Positions 45,349-54,701 are shown, counted from the stretch's first letter. The stretch: 64,000 nucleotides of DNA from an uncultured Carboxylicivirga sp. (GCA_947503525.1 CANNEA010000002.1:434001-498000), one strand, 5' to 3'. Numbers and translations are program-made. The notes: generated from the letters alone by a model not told the origin.

Positions 45349-46692
45349 TTAATTAGGATTAATCTCCGTACTTAAATAAGGAGGTTTATTTAGATTTTGT
45401 TCACCATCCTTTATATGATTGTTTCTTTGTGTTCTTATGTCAGACTTGAGTTTACTAATATTTACCTCTTGCGACATTACCTCTGAATAAGCATTCTTCT
45501 TGAGCTTACTTAATGATTTGTTGAGAGTTTCATTACCTCGAGAAAAACCTTTTAAAGTATTGTCCATGTTCTTCCGATCAGAATGATCCAACCATTGATA
45601 AATCACTTTTAAAAAAGCTTTTTCGTTTGCTTGCTTCATTAATTTTTTAAACCAAAAGGCTTCGCTGTTTTTAAAACTAGCTCTTCGCCTTTTTATTGAT
45701 CTTAGAATATTTTTGCTTATTAAAATCAATATAGAGAGGACAACTAACCCAATAACTAGATATATGCCTCGCAAGATCCAATACTTGTAATTTGGCTCTT
45801 CTTCGCTTGCCAAAGTTTCATTTGAAACAATTGGATTAAGTGCGTTTAAGGAATCTCTTAAGCTCACCAAACTCGCCATATCCGCATTTTCAGCGATGTT
45901 AATTTTTACTTCGGATAATTTCCGTTTATAGAATTTTCCAACATAAGGATTGTACCAAGTCAATTCCACTTCCGGAATGGTAAATTCACCCTCCTTCTCC
46001 AACAAATAGGAATACGTATCTATTCGCCTTCCATTAACAGACTTATTATCTCGATCATCTAAATACTTTGGTTCTGAAGTATAAATATTACCAAATGGGA
46101 CATCGTCAATCTGCGGTTCATCGATAAATGATGGCAAGGTTCCGTTAGCAGATATTGTGATAGTTCGTTTAAGTACATCACCCACTTGTATGGAATTAAT
46201 GTTTTGATTCCATTTGCCAGAAATTCGAGCGTTACTAGCTACTAACCAATGCTCCTCGTCTGCATCCTTCGGAATGGGCTTTACATTTATTTTTAATGCT
46301 TTTGTATTTAATGTCACTCGTTTTCCTTTGAAATCACCTTCTGCCGGAGTTTCGGTAATGATGTTAAGGGCCGGAAACTCTAACTCTCCATCCCGGTAAG
46401 GAAAAACGATATAATAAAATTCCAAAGCGGCATACTTCTTCTTGGCAACATATTTTATGGCACTTTGTGTTTGCTTAAAAGATTGCACAAAAGCTCCTTC
46501 CACTTGCAAGTTTTCTATCTGAAGTGGCTGAGTAAACCAGGTAGCAGTGAACACAGTTACTGTCACCTTTATGGGTTGCTCAACCAATACAGAAGATCTA
46601 TTACTTTTGGCCTGAGCAAATGCATCGATGCTTTGTGCCTTTCCAACAAAGCACACCCACAATAAACCTATGATAATGCCTATTTTTACCAT
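45349..46692 (-). CDS. batD: BatD-like protein (short form)
   Basis: A 447-residue protein with a signal peptide (MVKIGIIIGLLWVCFVGKAQS). A BatD-type beta-sandwich region follows (about 22-265; SSVLVEQPIKVTVTVFTATWFTQPLQI, LTWYNPYVGKFYKRKL), then a membrane helix (about 305-327) and a basic cytoplasmic tail. BatD proteins are usually longer, so part of the repeated extracytoplasmic region is missing. It is the last core gene of the Bat cluster and overlaps its upstream neighbour by 7 bp. BatD belongs to the Bat complex, linked in Bacteroides and other genera to aerotolerance or envelope stress; its molecular function is unresolved. Confidence 0.85.
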   Translation of the reverse strand: MVKIGIIIGLLWVCFVGKAQSIDAFAQAKSNRSSVLVEQPIKVTVTVFTATWFTQPLQIENLQVEGAFVQSFKQTQSAIKYVAKKKYAALEFYYIVFPYRDGELEFPALNIITETPAEGDFKGKRVTLNTKALKINVKPIPKDADEEHWLVASNARISGKWNQNINSIQVGDVLKRTITISANGTLPSFIDEPQIDDVPFGNIYTSEPKYLDDRDNKSVNGRRIDTYSYLLEKEGEFTIPEVELTWYNPYVGKFYKRKLSEVKINIAENADMASLVSLRDSLNALNPIVSNETLASEEEPNYKYWILRGIYLVIGLVVLSILILISKNILRSIKRRRASFKNSEAFWFKKLMKQANEKAFLKVIYQWLDHSDRKNMDNTLKGFSRGNETLNKSLSKLKKNAYSEVMSQEVNISKLKSDIRTQRNNHIKDGEQNLNKPPYLSTEINPN

Positions 46693-48419
46693 AATTTTTC
46701 AGGTTGCTTTTCGTTAGAGTAATACTTCTTTTTCTGATACTTAAAACGACGCTTCAAGAATTCTGATGGATCAGCCGATATTTCCCTCAACAATACATTC
46801 TGAGCATTTTCAGCCTTTTGCGCTTGAAAATCTTCTGGTGGAGCTTCCATTTCATCAGCCTTTCGCATCCCTGTTTCCTCTTCATCCGTCACCCGATTGC
46901 CATCTTTCGGCAACTCTTTAACCTCGTTATCGGATGACAATTCCTCATCTTTACTTGCCGCCTTACGTTCTTTTAACTCACCCAAATCTTTTTCCTTTTT
47001 CAAGGTAATAGCGGAATCCGGATTCAACTTGGCCAAGGAATCCATTTGCGCAATAACACGTTGGTTATTTTGCTTCGCTCTATTTATGGCTTCATTGTTC
47101 GGAGCGAGACCTTCGGCCAGCTCAAGTGTTTCCATGGCCAGTTCATTTTGTCCATTGGCAGCATAGGCCAGACTTAGATTGTACATGGACACGGCGTTGG
47201 TGTCTTGCTTAAATACTTCGATGGCAGCTTCAAAATCACCTGTCTTATACAGCGCAACACCCTTATGGCTATAGGATTCAAAATCTGCGGAGGCCTTTTC
47301 ATAATTCTCTATATCCATGGCTTGTTGCCCTTGAAAATCTTTGGTATACCAAAGATCATCCCATGAGTTAATCTGAGTATGACATGAAGAGAAAAATACA
47401 AGAACAATACACCATTGCACCATCCATCCTTTCCTGAACCATAAAGCTAGGATGATGAAAGAAATCCAAAGCAATGGAAAGCCATTTTCTTCCCACTCTT
47501 CTTCACTATCGGTTTCTGCACTTCTATATTCTAAGTTCTTCTTCACCAATTTAGCCAACGCTTCTACATCTTCTATACCCAAGGTGAGTGGATTAACGTT
47601 TATCTTTTGGTGTTTTTGTAAGCGAAATAATTCGTTTTGATTTAATCTAGAAATTACAAATTCACCATTCTCCTTGAAATATGTGCCTCTGCTTAAACCT
47701 GGAATCCTTCCTCCCTGAAGGTTTGCCATGGCCAATATTTCAATTCGGTTATTTGAGGTGTCGGCATAATCAAGTAAATGTTTGGCCTGTTCGGTTTCAA
47801 TATTATCCGTAACCAGTAGTAATGTGCTTGGAGCCTCCGTTCGACTCATTACTGTATCTGCCAATGCCAACATATGTTTGTAATTTGTTCCTTGAATAGG
47901 CATAATATAAGGCGTCAACGATTGAAGCTGATAAGTCACTAATTGATAATCGGTACAGGGAGAAATAACCGTATGAGCCGTTCCTGAAAAGGCAATTAGG
48001 CCCACTTTTGAACCAGGGTTGGCTTTTAATAAATCCTGAATTTTAAATTTAGCACGTTCCAGTCTGTTCGGCGAAACATCCTCCACCAACATGGATGGAG
48101 ATAAGTCAAGAGCAATCATTAAAATAGCCTCACTTTTCGTTCCGGGCACCTCCACCTTCTTCCATGTCGGCCCTGCCACTGCAATAATCATTAATGAAAC
48201 AGCTACAATAAAAGCCATGAGTGGTCCCAAAATAGCAAAGCGACTACCTTTATTAACCATATAAGGCAATAGGTGAGGGGCAATATTTTTTTTCCACTTA
48301 TGTTTTTCTTTTCCTCCAAACCAAACAAGAAGCGTAAGTAGAAGCATGGGCGCAAACAACCAAAGCCACTGCGGTCGCATAAAATGAAAAAGTTCGGTAT
48401 TTATATCTATCCAATCCAT
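46686..48419 (-). CDS. VWA-TPR protein (BatB/BatC-like fusion)
   Basis: A 577-residue membrane protein. Two N-terminal helices (about 17-34 and 61-83) precede a von Willebrand factor A domain (about 95-300) with the metal-site motif D105-L-S-P-S. Another helix follows (about 315-328). A TPR-containing region then runs from about 360 to 450 (ALYKTGDFEAAIEVFKQD, MYNLSLAYAANGQNELAMETLELAEGLAPNN), and a charged tail ends with EFLKRRFKYQKKKYY. This joins BatB- and BatC-type parts in one chain, seen in several Bacteroidota. It abuts batA with no gap and overlaps batD by 7 bp, so the three are made together. Role: scaffold of the Bat complex, probably with MoxR. Confidence 0.88.
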   Translation of the reverse strand: MDWIDINTELFHFMRPQWLWLFAPMLLLTLLVWFGGKEKHKWKKNIAPHLLPYMVNKGSRFAILGPLMAFIVAVSLMIIAVAGPTWKKVEVPGTKSEAILMIALDLSPSMLVEDVSPNRLERAKFKIQDLLKANPGSKVGLIAFSGTAHTVISPCTDYQLVTYQLQSLTPYIMPIQGTNYKHMLALADTVMSRTEAPSTLLLVTDNIETEQAKHLLDYADTSNNRIEILAMANLQGGRIPGLSRGTYFKENGEFVISRLNQNELFRLQKHQKINVNPLTLGIEDVEALAKLVKKNLEYRSAETDSEEEWEENGFPLLWISFIILALWFRKGWMVQWCIVLVFFSSCHTQINSWDDLWYTKDFQGQQAMDIENYEKASADFESYSHKGVALYKTGDFEAAIEVFKQDTNAVSMYNLSLAYAANGQNELAMETLELAEGLAPNNEAINRAKQNNQRVIAQMDSLAKLNPDSAITLKKEKDLGELKERKAASKDEELSSDNEVKELPKDGNRVTDEEETGMRKADEMEAPPEDFQAQKAENAQNVLLREISADPSEFLKRRFKYQKKKYYSNEKQPEKLW

Positions 48420-49394
48420 TTATTGCTTTTTTAATTGTGACAGGATAAGCCGAATAATGATTAAAATAAAAGCTAAACCTATGGCAAGCAATAATGGATA
48501 AAAGTAAAGGTGAGTGATCGGTTTATAATCCTCTTCTTCAAACTCCATTGGTTCCAAAGCTTCCAACTCTTCAGAGGCTTGCTGCAATTGACCTTGATCC
48601 ATTGCCCTAAAATATTTTCCACCTGTAATTTGGCTTATTTCTTTTAAAGTGGCTTCATCAAGATCGGAACCGGGAGCATCGGGATCACCAATGCCCAAGG
48701 TGTAGATTTTTACACTATCGGCCTTTGCCAAATAAGCGGCATCAATTGGTGTCATTCCTTTTCCACCATCCTGACCATCGGTTAACAAGAGCATCACTTT
48801 ATTATCAATGGTGTCTTGCTCAAACAACTTCATGCTCATTCCTATTGCTTTTCCAACGCTGGTCATCTGACCGGCCATTCCCACATCTGTTTCATCTAAA
48901 AACCAATTAACCACTTCCAATTCGGTGGTCAGGGGTGTTTGCACATAGGCATTTGTACCAAAAAAGATAAGTCCCAATCGGTCACCATCACGCGTTTTAA
49001 TAAAATCGCCCAATACTTGTTTAACACCTTCCCATCGGGTATATCGGTTGCTATCAACTACCCAATCTTTGCTGGCCATGCTAAATGAAATATCAGCGGC
49101 GATAACAAAACTACGGGCAGTTTTCACCTTCATCTCAGGTTGACCAACTAACTGTGGTCGGGCAAAGGCTGCAATGAAAGCTATCCAAACCAGCAACAGC
49201 ATCATCCATTGAAAAATATTTCGTCTCGATATCCAAGCACGTCGACGTAGTTTATCCCCAGTTGCTTCAGCAGCCTGATTGATAAAAGGCACAATCAGCG
49301 CTTCCGCCTTGCGATGGACCGCAGGCAGTAACCAGTAAACTAGAATTGGCAATGGTAATAACCAGAATGCCCAAATATTAGCAAATTCAAACAT
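48420..49394 (-). CDS. batA: BatA, VWA-domain membrane protein
   Basis: A 324-residue protein with two N-terminal membrane helices (about 6-24 and 60-78), a VWA domain (about 93-275) with a complete MIDAS motif D101-I-S-F-S and TDGQDGG, and a C-terminal helix (about 298-318). This is the standard BatA layout. It overlaps the upstream gene by 8 bp and abuts the downstream VWA-TPR gene. BatA forms part of a periplasm-facing complex with MoxR-type chaperone support. Confidence 0.92.
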   Translation of the reverse strand: MFEFANIWAFWLLPLPILVYWLLPAVHRKAEALIVPFINQAAEATGDKLRRRAWISRRNIFQWMMLLLVWIAFIAAFARPQLVGQPEMKVKTARSFVIAADISFSMASKDWVVDSNRYTRWEGVKQVLGDFIKTRDGDRLGLIFFGTNAYVQTPLTTELEVVNWFLDETDVGMAGQMTSVGKAIGMSMKLFEQDTIDNKVMLLLTDGQDGGKGMTPIDAAYLAKADSVKIYTLGIGDPDAPGSDLDEATLKEISQITGGKYFRAMDQGQLQQASEELEALEPMEFEEEDYKPITHLYFYPLLLAIGLAFILIIIRLILSQLKKQ

Positions 49395-49863
49395 GATGCA
49401 TTTTTATCCAGTTAATACTCTCAATTTGCAGCAACTCTAGTTGTTCCAACGAAACATTGGCTTGATTGCCTTCATAAATATGTTTGGTAAATATCTTTTC
49501 ACTTTCTTCCGAAAAACCAGGATTTTCTATTTTGGCTTGAAGAAATTGTAAGAATTGTAATCCTTGAATAGAAGCCAAATTATCTCTTCCGTAGGCTGTG
49601 ATAGCAACTCGTTTTAACAGGCTAAGGGTATTGTAAATAATTACACTGCAATGTTCCTGTCCAATATCCATAGCACTTATTTCTGCTAAGGCCAAGCGTC
49701 GGTACTTATTTTTGTTGTATTTATAAAGTTTCCACAAAGCAAACATCGCCAAGGCCAGCAGAAAAAGCACAAATAGCATTGTCCAACCTGGAGCAGCAAA
49801 GCTAAAACCAATTGGATCCGGTTCCATTAATTCACCTATCGTATTAGTATCAAGTTCATTCAT
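49387..49863 (-). CDS. Small Bat-operon membrane protein (DUF4381-like)
   Basis: A 158-residue protein with a proline- and glycine-containing N-terminus, one membrane helix (about 26-46; WTMLFVLFLLALAMFALWKLY) and a helical cytoplasmic domain (about 50-155). It contains SLLKRVAITAYGRDNLASIQGLQFLQFLQ, the pattern of DUF4381 proteins that always accompany MoxR/DUF58/Bat genes. It overlaps both neighbours (4 bp with the DUF58 gene, 8 bp with batA), which shows tight coupling. Confidence 0.85.
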   Translation of the reverse strand: MNELDTNTIGELMEPDPIGFSFAAPGWTMLFVLFLLALAMFALWKLYKYNKNKYRRLALAEISAMDIGQEHCSVIIYNTLSLLKRVAITAYGRDNLASIQGLQFLQFLQAKIENPGFSEESEKIFTKHIYEGNQANVSLEQLELLQIESINWIKMHHV

Positions 49864-50777
49864 CGTTTTCCAAAAATCGATTTAATTTGTTCAACTAGTG
49901 AATCGTGGGTGTTGAACTCCATAAATGGAATCCCATATTTTCGGAAATAGTCAATGGTAGCTGTTCTATTTTCCAAGGCAGCTTTTTCAAAGTTTTTTAT
50001 ATGCTTATCGCTATCTTTTATCATCACCTGAAAATCCCCATCCGTAACAGGTAAAGCTCCACCTGGAAGATTCATTTCCATTTTATCATTAACCATTACT
50101 GCAATGACATCATTGTGCTGAGCTATGGATGTGAGGTATTGCACACCTTGTTCATTGATGTTGCTGAAGTCGCTAATCACTACTACTACATAATCGTGAG
50201 TGATTACGTTTTTGGCTTTAAACAATACTTTATTGATGATATCTTGTTTGTCCTGCACTTTTGTGCGATCAACCAAGGCTTGATTCTTTGTTACGATGCT
50301 TTCGAGCAAGTGCATTAGATTTTTTCGGCTGCGTTTGGGTTGAATGGTTTCAAAACTATCATCATCAAATACCAAACCACCAATACGATCGCCTGCCTTT
50401 AGCACCTTAAAACCACTGATTGCTGCCATTTGTGCAGCCACAACAGACTTAACTGCTCCATCTGAAGCAAAAAACATAGAAGAACTTTGATCAACAATAA
50501 CAAAACAAGGACGTTCTTTTTCTTCGTTAAAAACCTTAGTATGTGTTTGCTTAGTCCTGGCTGTTACCTTCCAATCAATGTTTCTAATATCATCGCCATA
50601 TACATACTTGCGTACCTCGGAAAAATCCAAACCTCTACCACGTAGTTTAGAAGCATGTTTGCCTGACAACACGCTATGAACCGGCTGCCTCGGCAACAAA
50701 CTAAAGTCGTTTGCCATATATTCGAGGCGCATCAACTCATCAAGTGTGCATGCTATTTCTTTTGGGAGGTGTTTCAT
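49860..50777 (-). CDS. DUF58 (VWA-like) protein of the Bat operon
   Basis: A 305-residue soluble protein with the DUF58 hallmark SKLRGRGLDFSEVRKYVYGDDIRNIDWKVTARTKQ (about 43-77) and a VWA-type core containing DQSSS (96-100) where BatA has DISFS. It lacks membrane helices. Encoded 9 bp after moxR, it is the usual second gene of MoxR-Bat operons and is thought to be a partner or client of the MoxR ATPase. Confidence 0.93.
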   Translation of the reverse strand: MKHLPKEIACTLDELMRLEYMANDFSLLPRQPVHSVLSGKHASKLRGRGLDFSEVRKYVYGDDIRNIDWKVTARTKQTHTKVFNEEKERPCFVIVDQSSSMFFASDGAVKSVVAAQMAAISGFKVLKAGDRIGGLVFDDDSFETIQPKRSRKNLMHLLESIVTKNQALVDRTKVQDKQDIINKVLFKAKNVITHDYVVVVISDFSNINEQGVQYLTSIAQHNDVIAVMVNDKMEMNLPGGALPVTDGDFQVMIKDSDKHIKNFEKAALENRTATIDYFRKYGIPFMEFNTHDSLVEQIKSIFGKR

Positions 50778-50786
50778 CAGGTCGAT

Positions 50787-51746
50787 TTATAAAACGGCAA
50801 CAGATTTAACTAATTCATCAATAACCTGATCGGGGCTTACACGTTGGGCATTAGCCTCGTAGCTCAAAATTAGGCGATGACGCAATACTTCATGAATTAT
50901 CTCACGAACATCATCTGGTTCAATATAAGTTCGTTCATTTAGCCAGGCCATGACACGGGCACATTTCTCAAGCGCTATCGTTCCGCGCGGACTAGCACCA
51001 AAATCGATCCACTTATCTAAATCGTCACTGTATTTTGATGGATTACGAGTGGCATTAATTAAATCAACAATGTATTTACGAGAAGCCTTTGATACTTCAA
51101 TTTTCTTAATCTCTTCGCGAGCTTTAAAAACCACCTCCTGCGAAATGGGTTCGTTGGTTATGAATTCTCCGCGACTTTCGGCACTTACCAATTCGAGTAT
51201 TTTCTCTTCAGATTCACTATCGGGGTATTCCATCAAAATTTTCATCAAGAAACGATCCATCTGAGCCTCTGGCAAAGGATAGGTTCCTTCCTGTTCTACC
51301 GGGTTCTGAGTTGCCATCACCAAGAATAAGTCTTCCATCTTATAAGTTTTACCTGCAACTGTAACCTGGCGCTCTTCCATGGCTTCGAGCAAGGCTGCCT
51401 GAACTTTGGCCGGAGCACGATTTATTTCATCAGCCAAAACCAGATTGGCAAATATCGGACCTTTCTTAAAAACAAAAGGATCTTTCAATTCAGGTTGAAA
51501 AATCTCTGTACCGGTAATATCGGAAGGTAATAAATCAGGTGTAAACTGAATTCGCGATAAGCTAGCCTTTAGCTCTTTAGATAAACTTTTAATGGCTCTT
51601 GTTTTGGCTAAGCCGGGCAGGCCTTCAAGTAGGAGATTGCCATCAGCTAAAAACACAACTAATATTTTCTCAACAACTTCAGATTGCCCAATAATAGATT
51701 GGTTAATTCTATTCTGAAGTTCTTTAATTTGATCTAGAGTATTCAT
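50787..51746 (-). CDS. moxR: MoxR-family AAA+ ATPase
   Basis: A 319-residue AAA+ protein. Walker A is GLPGLAKT (residues 42-49), with the Walker B region LADEINRAPAKVQAALLEAMEERQVTV (D106-E107), sensor region ATQNPVEQEGTYPLPEAQMDRF and C-terminal lid DFGASPRGTI-like (IDFGASPRGTIALEK). MoxR proteins act as chaperones that load metal or assemble VWA proteins. It is the first gene of the operon, with a perfect 14-bp palindrome 23 bp upstream of its start. Confidence 0.95.
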   Translation of the reverse strand: MNTLDQIKELQNRINQSIIGQSEVVEKILVVFLADGNLLLEGLPGLAKTRAIKSLSKELKASLSRIQFTPDLLPSDITGTEIFQPELKDPFVFKKGPIFANLVLADEINRAPAKVQAALLEAMEERQVTVAGKTYKMEDLFLVMATQNPVEQEGTYPLPEAQMDRFLMKILMEYPDSESEEKILELVSAESRGEFITNEPISQEVVFKAREEIKKIEVSKASRKYIVDLINATRNPSKYSDDLDKWIDFGASPRGTIALEKCARVMAWLNERTYIEPDDVREIIHEVLRHRLILSYEANAQRVSPDQVIDELVKSVAVL

Positions 51747-51768
51747 ATAAATGTATTCAATGTGGAAG

Positions 51769-51782
51769 ATAGGTTAACCTAT
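51769..51782. promoter_or_regulatory. 14-bp perfect palindrome upstream of moxR
   Basis: ATAGGTTAACCTAT is perfectly palindromic. It lies 23 bp before the moxR start codon, in the 136-bp gap to the csbD-type gene, so it could be an operator. No matching second copy was noticed in the nearby gap. The role is a guess from position. Confidence 0.45.
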
Positions 51783-51882
51783 AAATTATAACGGTAACAA
51801 ATAGTTACTCATAAATGCCTTATCATCTTTGAAAGGTGGCTTTCTGAATCATGAATACTTATTTGTTTATCTAAAAATACAA

Positions 51883-52086
51883 TTATTTCTCAAACTTCTT
51901 TAGAAAAATCTTCACTTGCATTTCAGCTTCTTCCGCTGTTTTACCATACTTTTCCTGAATTTTTCCTTCAAGAATTTTGGCTTGACCGTTTACTTTTTCA
52001 ATGTCATTTTTAGTGAGTTTACCCCATTCTTTAATAACTTCTCCTTCTAACTGTTTCCATTTTCCTTTTAAAATATCTTCATTCAT
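51883..52086 (-). CDS. CsbD-family stress protein (single domain)
   Basis: A 67-residue protein starting MNEDILKGKWKQLEGEVIKEWGKLTKND and containing AKILEGKIQEKYGKTAEEAEMQV, the complete CsbD-like pattern. These are small, highly charged, stress-induced proteins of unknown activity (general stress regulon in Bacillus, YjbJ in E. coli). It is 100 bp after the BI-1 gene on the same strand and shares its first 11 or so residues almost exactly with the larger CsbD protein at 53464-53859. Confidence 0.92.
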   Translation of the reverse strand: MNEDILKGKWKQLEGEVIKEWGKLTKNDIEKVNGQAKILEGKIQEKYGKTAEEAEMQVKIFLKKFEK

Positions 52087-52186
52087 AATTGTATATGTGT
52101 GTATTAGTATAAATATCAGTATTTTAGTATTATTTTTCTTTTGTGTTTATAATAAAGAAAACCAGCTCTCTTTCTAGTAATATTCT

Positions 52187-52882
52187 TTACTTCTTTTTAC
52201 CAAATAACCTTAGAAAATAATGAAAGAGATTAATAAAATCAAGATATAAGGTTAATGCAGCCATCACCGCTTCTTTTTTGTCAGCATCTGTTCCCTCATT
52301 ACCAAGTCTATTCATTGCTTTTATTTTCTGTGTATCATAGGCTATTAAAGCAATAAAAATTAAAATTCCAACAGATGTACTTATCCAATAAAACGTTTCA
52401 CTATTAAAAAACCAATTGACTATGGAAGTAATAATTAAGCCGATTAATGCCATTAAAGCCAAATTTCCTATTTTAGTTAAATCTTTTTTAGTGAAATAAC
52501 CATACAAACTCATCACTCCAAATGTTCCAGCTGTTATAATAAAAGTTGTTGCTATCGATTCGCTGGTAAATGCTAAGAAAACAGTTGAAAAAGTAAGGCC
52601 ATTTAATGCTGCGTATATTATGAATATAAATTGTGCCAATTGAACTGATATCTTATTTACGACAGAGCTCAAATAGACAACACAGATTAGTTGACCAATT
52701 AATAAACCATAGAAAACATAACTATTACCTATTATAACATCAACTAGTTGAGGGCTTGAAGCTACCCACATGGCAACAAAACCAGTGATAAGCAAAGCAA
52801 ATGACATCCATCCAAATACTCGAGATATAAAGTTACACTCTTCTGTATTAGCCTTATCTGAGCTTATATTTAACGTTGACAT
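52187..52882 (-). CDS. Bax inhibitor-1 (BI-1/YccA) family membrane protein
   Basis: A 231-residue protein with about seven membrane helices. The family pattern is visible in FISRVFGWMSFALLITGFVAMWV at the start, AALNGLTFSTVFLAF, FIITAGTFGVMSLYGYFTKKDLTKIG and DTQKIKAM near the C-terminus. The last is the acidic segment that forms the pH/calcium-sensing gate in characterised members. It is a predicted inner-membrane ion-leak or stress modulator. It lies 29 bp after an HdeD-type gene in a run of stress genes. Confidence 0.93.
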   Translation of the reverse strand: MSTLNISSDKANTEECNFISRVFGWMSFALLITGFVAMWVASSPQLVDVIIGNSYVFYGLLIGQLICVVYLSSVVNKISVQLAQFIFIIYAALNGLTFSTVFLAFTSESIATTFIITAGTFGVMSLYGYFTKKDLTKIGNLALMALIGLIITSIVNWFFNSETFYWISTSVGILIFIALIAYDTQKIKAMNRLGNEGTDADKKEAVMAALTLYLDFINLFHYFLRLFGKKK

Positions 52883-52911
52883 GCATTGTTTTTAAAATAT
52901 TAAAAATAATC

Positions 52912-53454
52912 TTATTCACTTGTTTTTCGAATCGAGTAACCTGTCAAGGCCAACATCATTCCATCTATAAACAATTTAATACCCAAGTATACACCTAGAA
53001 CATAATTACTTGATTCAGGCCATTTAGTAAAAATCATAACACCAAGTATAATACTTAAAATGCCACTAATTAATAAAAAAGTTCCTCCGCCAATTGGCAT
53101 AAGCGAGAATGAATAAACCATGGCAGTAATACCATCAACAATAAAATAGATGGCTAAAACCATGGTTAATGTAACTAATCCTATATCAGGGTTTATAACC
53201 ATATAAATCCCCGCTAAAAGCATTATTATAGCATAAAAGTATTTTAACAACATGGAACCAAGCGATACTGAAACAAAGGAGAAAATACTTCGAATAGATC
53301 CACCAATAATTAAGAATAAACCAATTACCACTGTTGTTACTTTACCAAAACCCGCAGGATAAATCATGGCAACTAATCCAAGTAAAACTCCTATTAGCCC
53401 AAGAGCAATTATAGGTTTCGATACCTTTGTAATATTATTTGATATGTTTCGCAT
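52912..53454 (-). CDS. HdeD-family (DUF308) membrane protein
   Basis: A 180-residue protein with six membrane helices made of three hairpin-like DUF308 repeats: ALGLIGVLLGLVAMIYP, LFLIIGGSIRSIFSF, AIIMLLAGIYMVINP, VLAIYFIVDGITAMVY, LISGILSIILGVMIF and GVYLGIKLFIDGMMLAL. HdeD in E. coli supports acid resistance at high cell density. It lies 9 bp after the two-domain CsbD gene and 29 bp before the BI-1 gene. A second HdeD gene is at 57692-58330. Confidence 0.92.
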   Translation of the reverse strand: MRNISNNITKVSKPIIALGLIGVLLGLVAMIYPAGFGKVTTVVIGLFLIIGGSIRSIFSFVSVSLGSMLLKYFYAIIMLLAGIYMVINPDIGLVTLTMVLAIYFIVDGITAMVYSFSLMPIGGGTFLLISGILSIILGVMIFTKWPESSNYVLGVYLGIKLFIDGMMLALTGYSIRKTSE

Positions 53455-53463
53455 TAACTACTT

Positions 53464-53859
53464 TTATTTATCCTTACTAAATTGATTTATAAAGTCCTTT
53501 ATCTTTTTAACCGCCTCTTCCTGTGAATCTTGATATTTCTCTTTAACTTTTTCTGTCCAGGCACCAACATCACCGTCAATTTCGGCAATTTCATCATAAG
53601 TAAGTTTATCAAAATGTGCTTTAATTTTATTCAGCACCTCCTCAGATTGATCTTCCATACTTTTCTTAGTAGCATTGAGTTTTTCAATGGCTTTCTCGGC
53701 ATCTGCTTGGTTCATTCCCTTTTTTTCCTGAAGCCAACCCAATAATTTATCTTTATTACCATCCAACTCTGTTAATACATCACCTGTGTGGTGACCCCAC
53801 CATATTTTATTTTCACCTTTAAGCTTTTTCCACTTACCTTTTAATATATCTTCATTCAT
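53464..53859 (-). CDS. CsbD-family protein with a second CsbD-like module
   Basis: A 131-residue protein. The first module (residues 1-62) is a CsbD domain, MNEDILKGKWKKLKGE, with an insertion-like GHHTGDVLTELDGNKDKLLGWLQEKKGMNQADAEKAI. A linker follows, and the C-terminal part (about 80-131; ILNKIKAHFDKLTYDEIAEIDGDVGAWTEKVKEKY) repeats the same pattern. Tandem CsbD modules are less common than single ones. It is soluble and highly charged. It stands between the DUF1269 protein gene and the HdeD gene, 44 and 9 bp away. Confidence 0.85.
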   Translation of the reverse strand: MNEDILKGKWKKLKGENKIWWGHHTGDVLTELDGNKDKLLGWLQEKKGMNQADAEKAIEKLNATKKSMEDQSEEVLNKIKAHFDKLTYDEIAEIDGDVGAWTEKVKEKYQDSQEEAVKKIKDFINQFSKDK

Positions 53860-53903
53860 ATTAATATAATTTTATGTGAAATTATTGTATTGAATGAGAT
53901 AGT

Positions 53904-54701
53904 TTACAAAATATATGCAGCTAAGCCACCCGAAACTTCACCAAGAGATGACATTTGTTTCTCGTTAGCCACTATTATCTCATTCATTCGCTTTTCTAAT
54001 TTTTTCTTTCGCTTGTCATTGGCCTTTACCATCTGCTCCTTAAGTGTTTTTAATTTTGCCTCAGTCTCTACTTTTTTATGAGCCAACCTACGTTGAGTTG
54101 CTTCGTTAAGCGCCTTTGATTTCGCTTTAACTTTGGCAATCTCCGCATTAATGGTAGCCTTATTTGTATCGTTGGCATCCTTTAACTCTTCATTTAATTC
54201 ATGCATTTCAGCCTTGAAAGCCTCTGATTCTCGAGTATAATAATCATCTACAACCTCTGTCTTGTTGCGCCTAAATACTAAGCCACCAAATTCAGCCATG
54301 CGCGAGTCAACCGGGGTTGTCCAAGTTTCTTCTATCTCAGAAATAACAGCCACTTTACCAGGATTTAAAGCTTCAGAAACTTCATTTACAAAACTCACAT
54401 CAATATCTGCCCTGGAAAGATCATAAGCTCCTCCTCCTAATGCCCCAACACCTGCGCCAACAGCCATTCCAATAGGGCCAGCTAACATACCAAACAAGCT
54501 ACCTGTCAATAATCCAATGGACAAACCTAATGGCCCTTCACTTGTATTTTCTTTAACTTCTGATTCTCCTTCCACATTTTTACTTACTACTGCAGTAGCA
54601 TACACACTAATTGTTCCATCCGTATGTAAAGACTTTAGAGCTGTTAATCCTTCAAATGCATTTGATTCATTTTCAAAAACTGTAACTATTAACTTATTCA
54701 T
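53904..54701 (-). CDS. DUF1269-like glycine-zipper protein with coiled-coil tail
   Basis: A 265-residue protein. The N-terminal domain (about 1-125) is DUF1269-like: TVFENESNAFEGLTALKSLHTDGTI, then a glycine-zipper membrane segment GLSIGLLTGSLFGMLAGPIGMAVGAGVGALGGGAYDLSRADIDVSFVNEV. The C-terminal half (about 155-250) is a lysine/glutamate-rich coiled coil, which most DUF1269 proteins lack. It may insert in or associate with membranes under stress. It is the first gene of the stress group that runs to the single-domain csbD gene. Confidence 0.8.
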   Translation of the reverse strand: MNKLIVTVFENESNAFEGLTALKSLHTDGTISVYATAVVSKNVEGESEVKENTSEGPLGLSIGLLTGSLFGMLAGPIGMAVGAGVGALGGGAYDLSRADIDVSFVNEVSEALNPGKVAVISEIEETWTTPVDSRMAEFGGLVFRRNKTEVVDDYYTRESEAFKAEMHELNEELKDANDTNKATINAEIAKVKAKSKALNEATQRRLAHKKVETEAKLKTLKEQMVKANDKRKKKLEKRMNEIIVANEKQMSSLGEVSGGLAAYIL

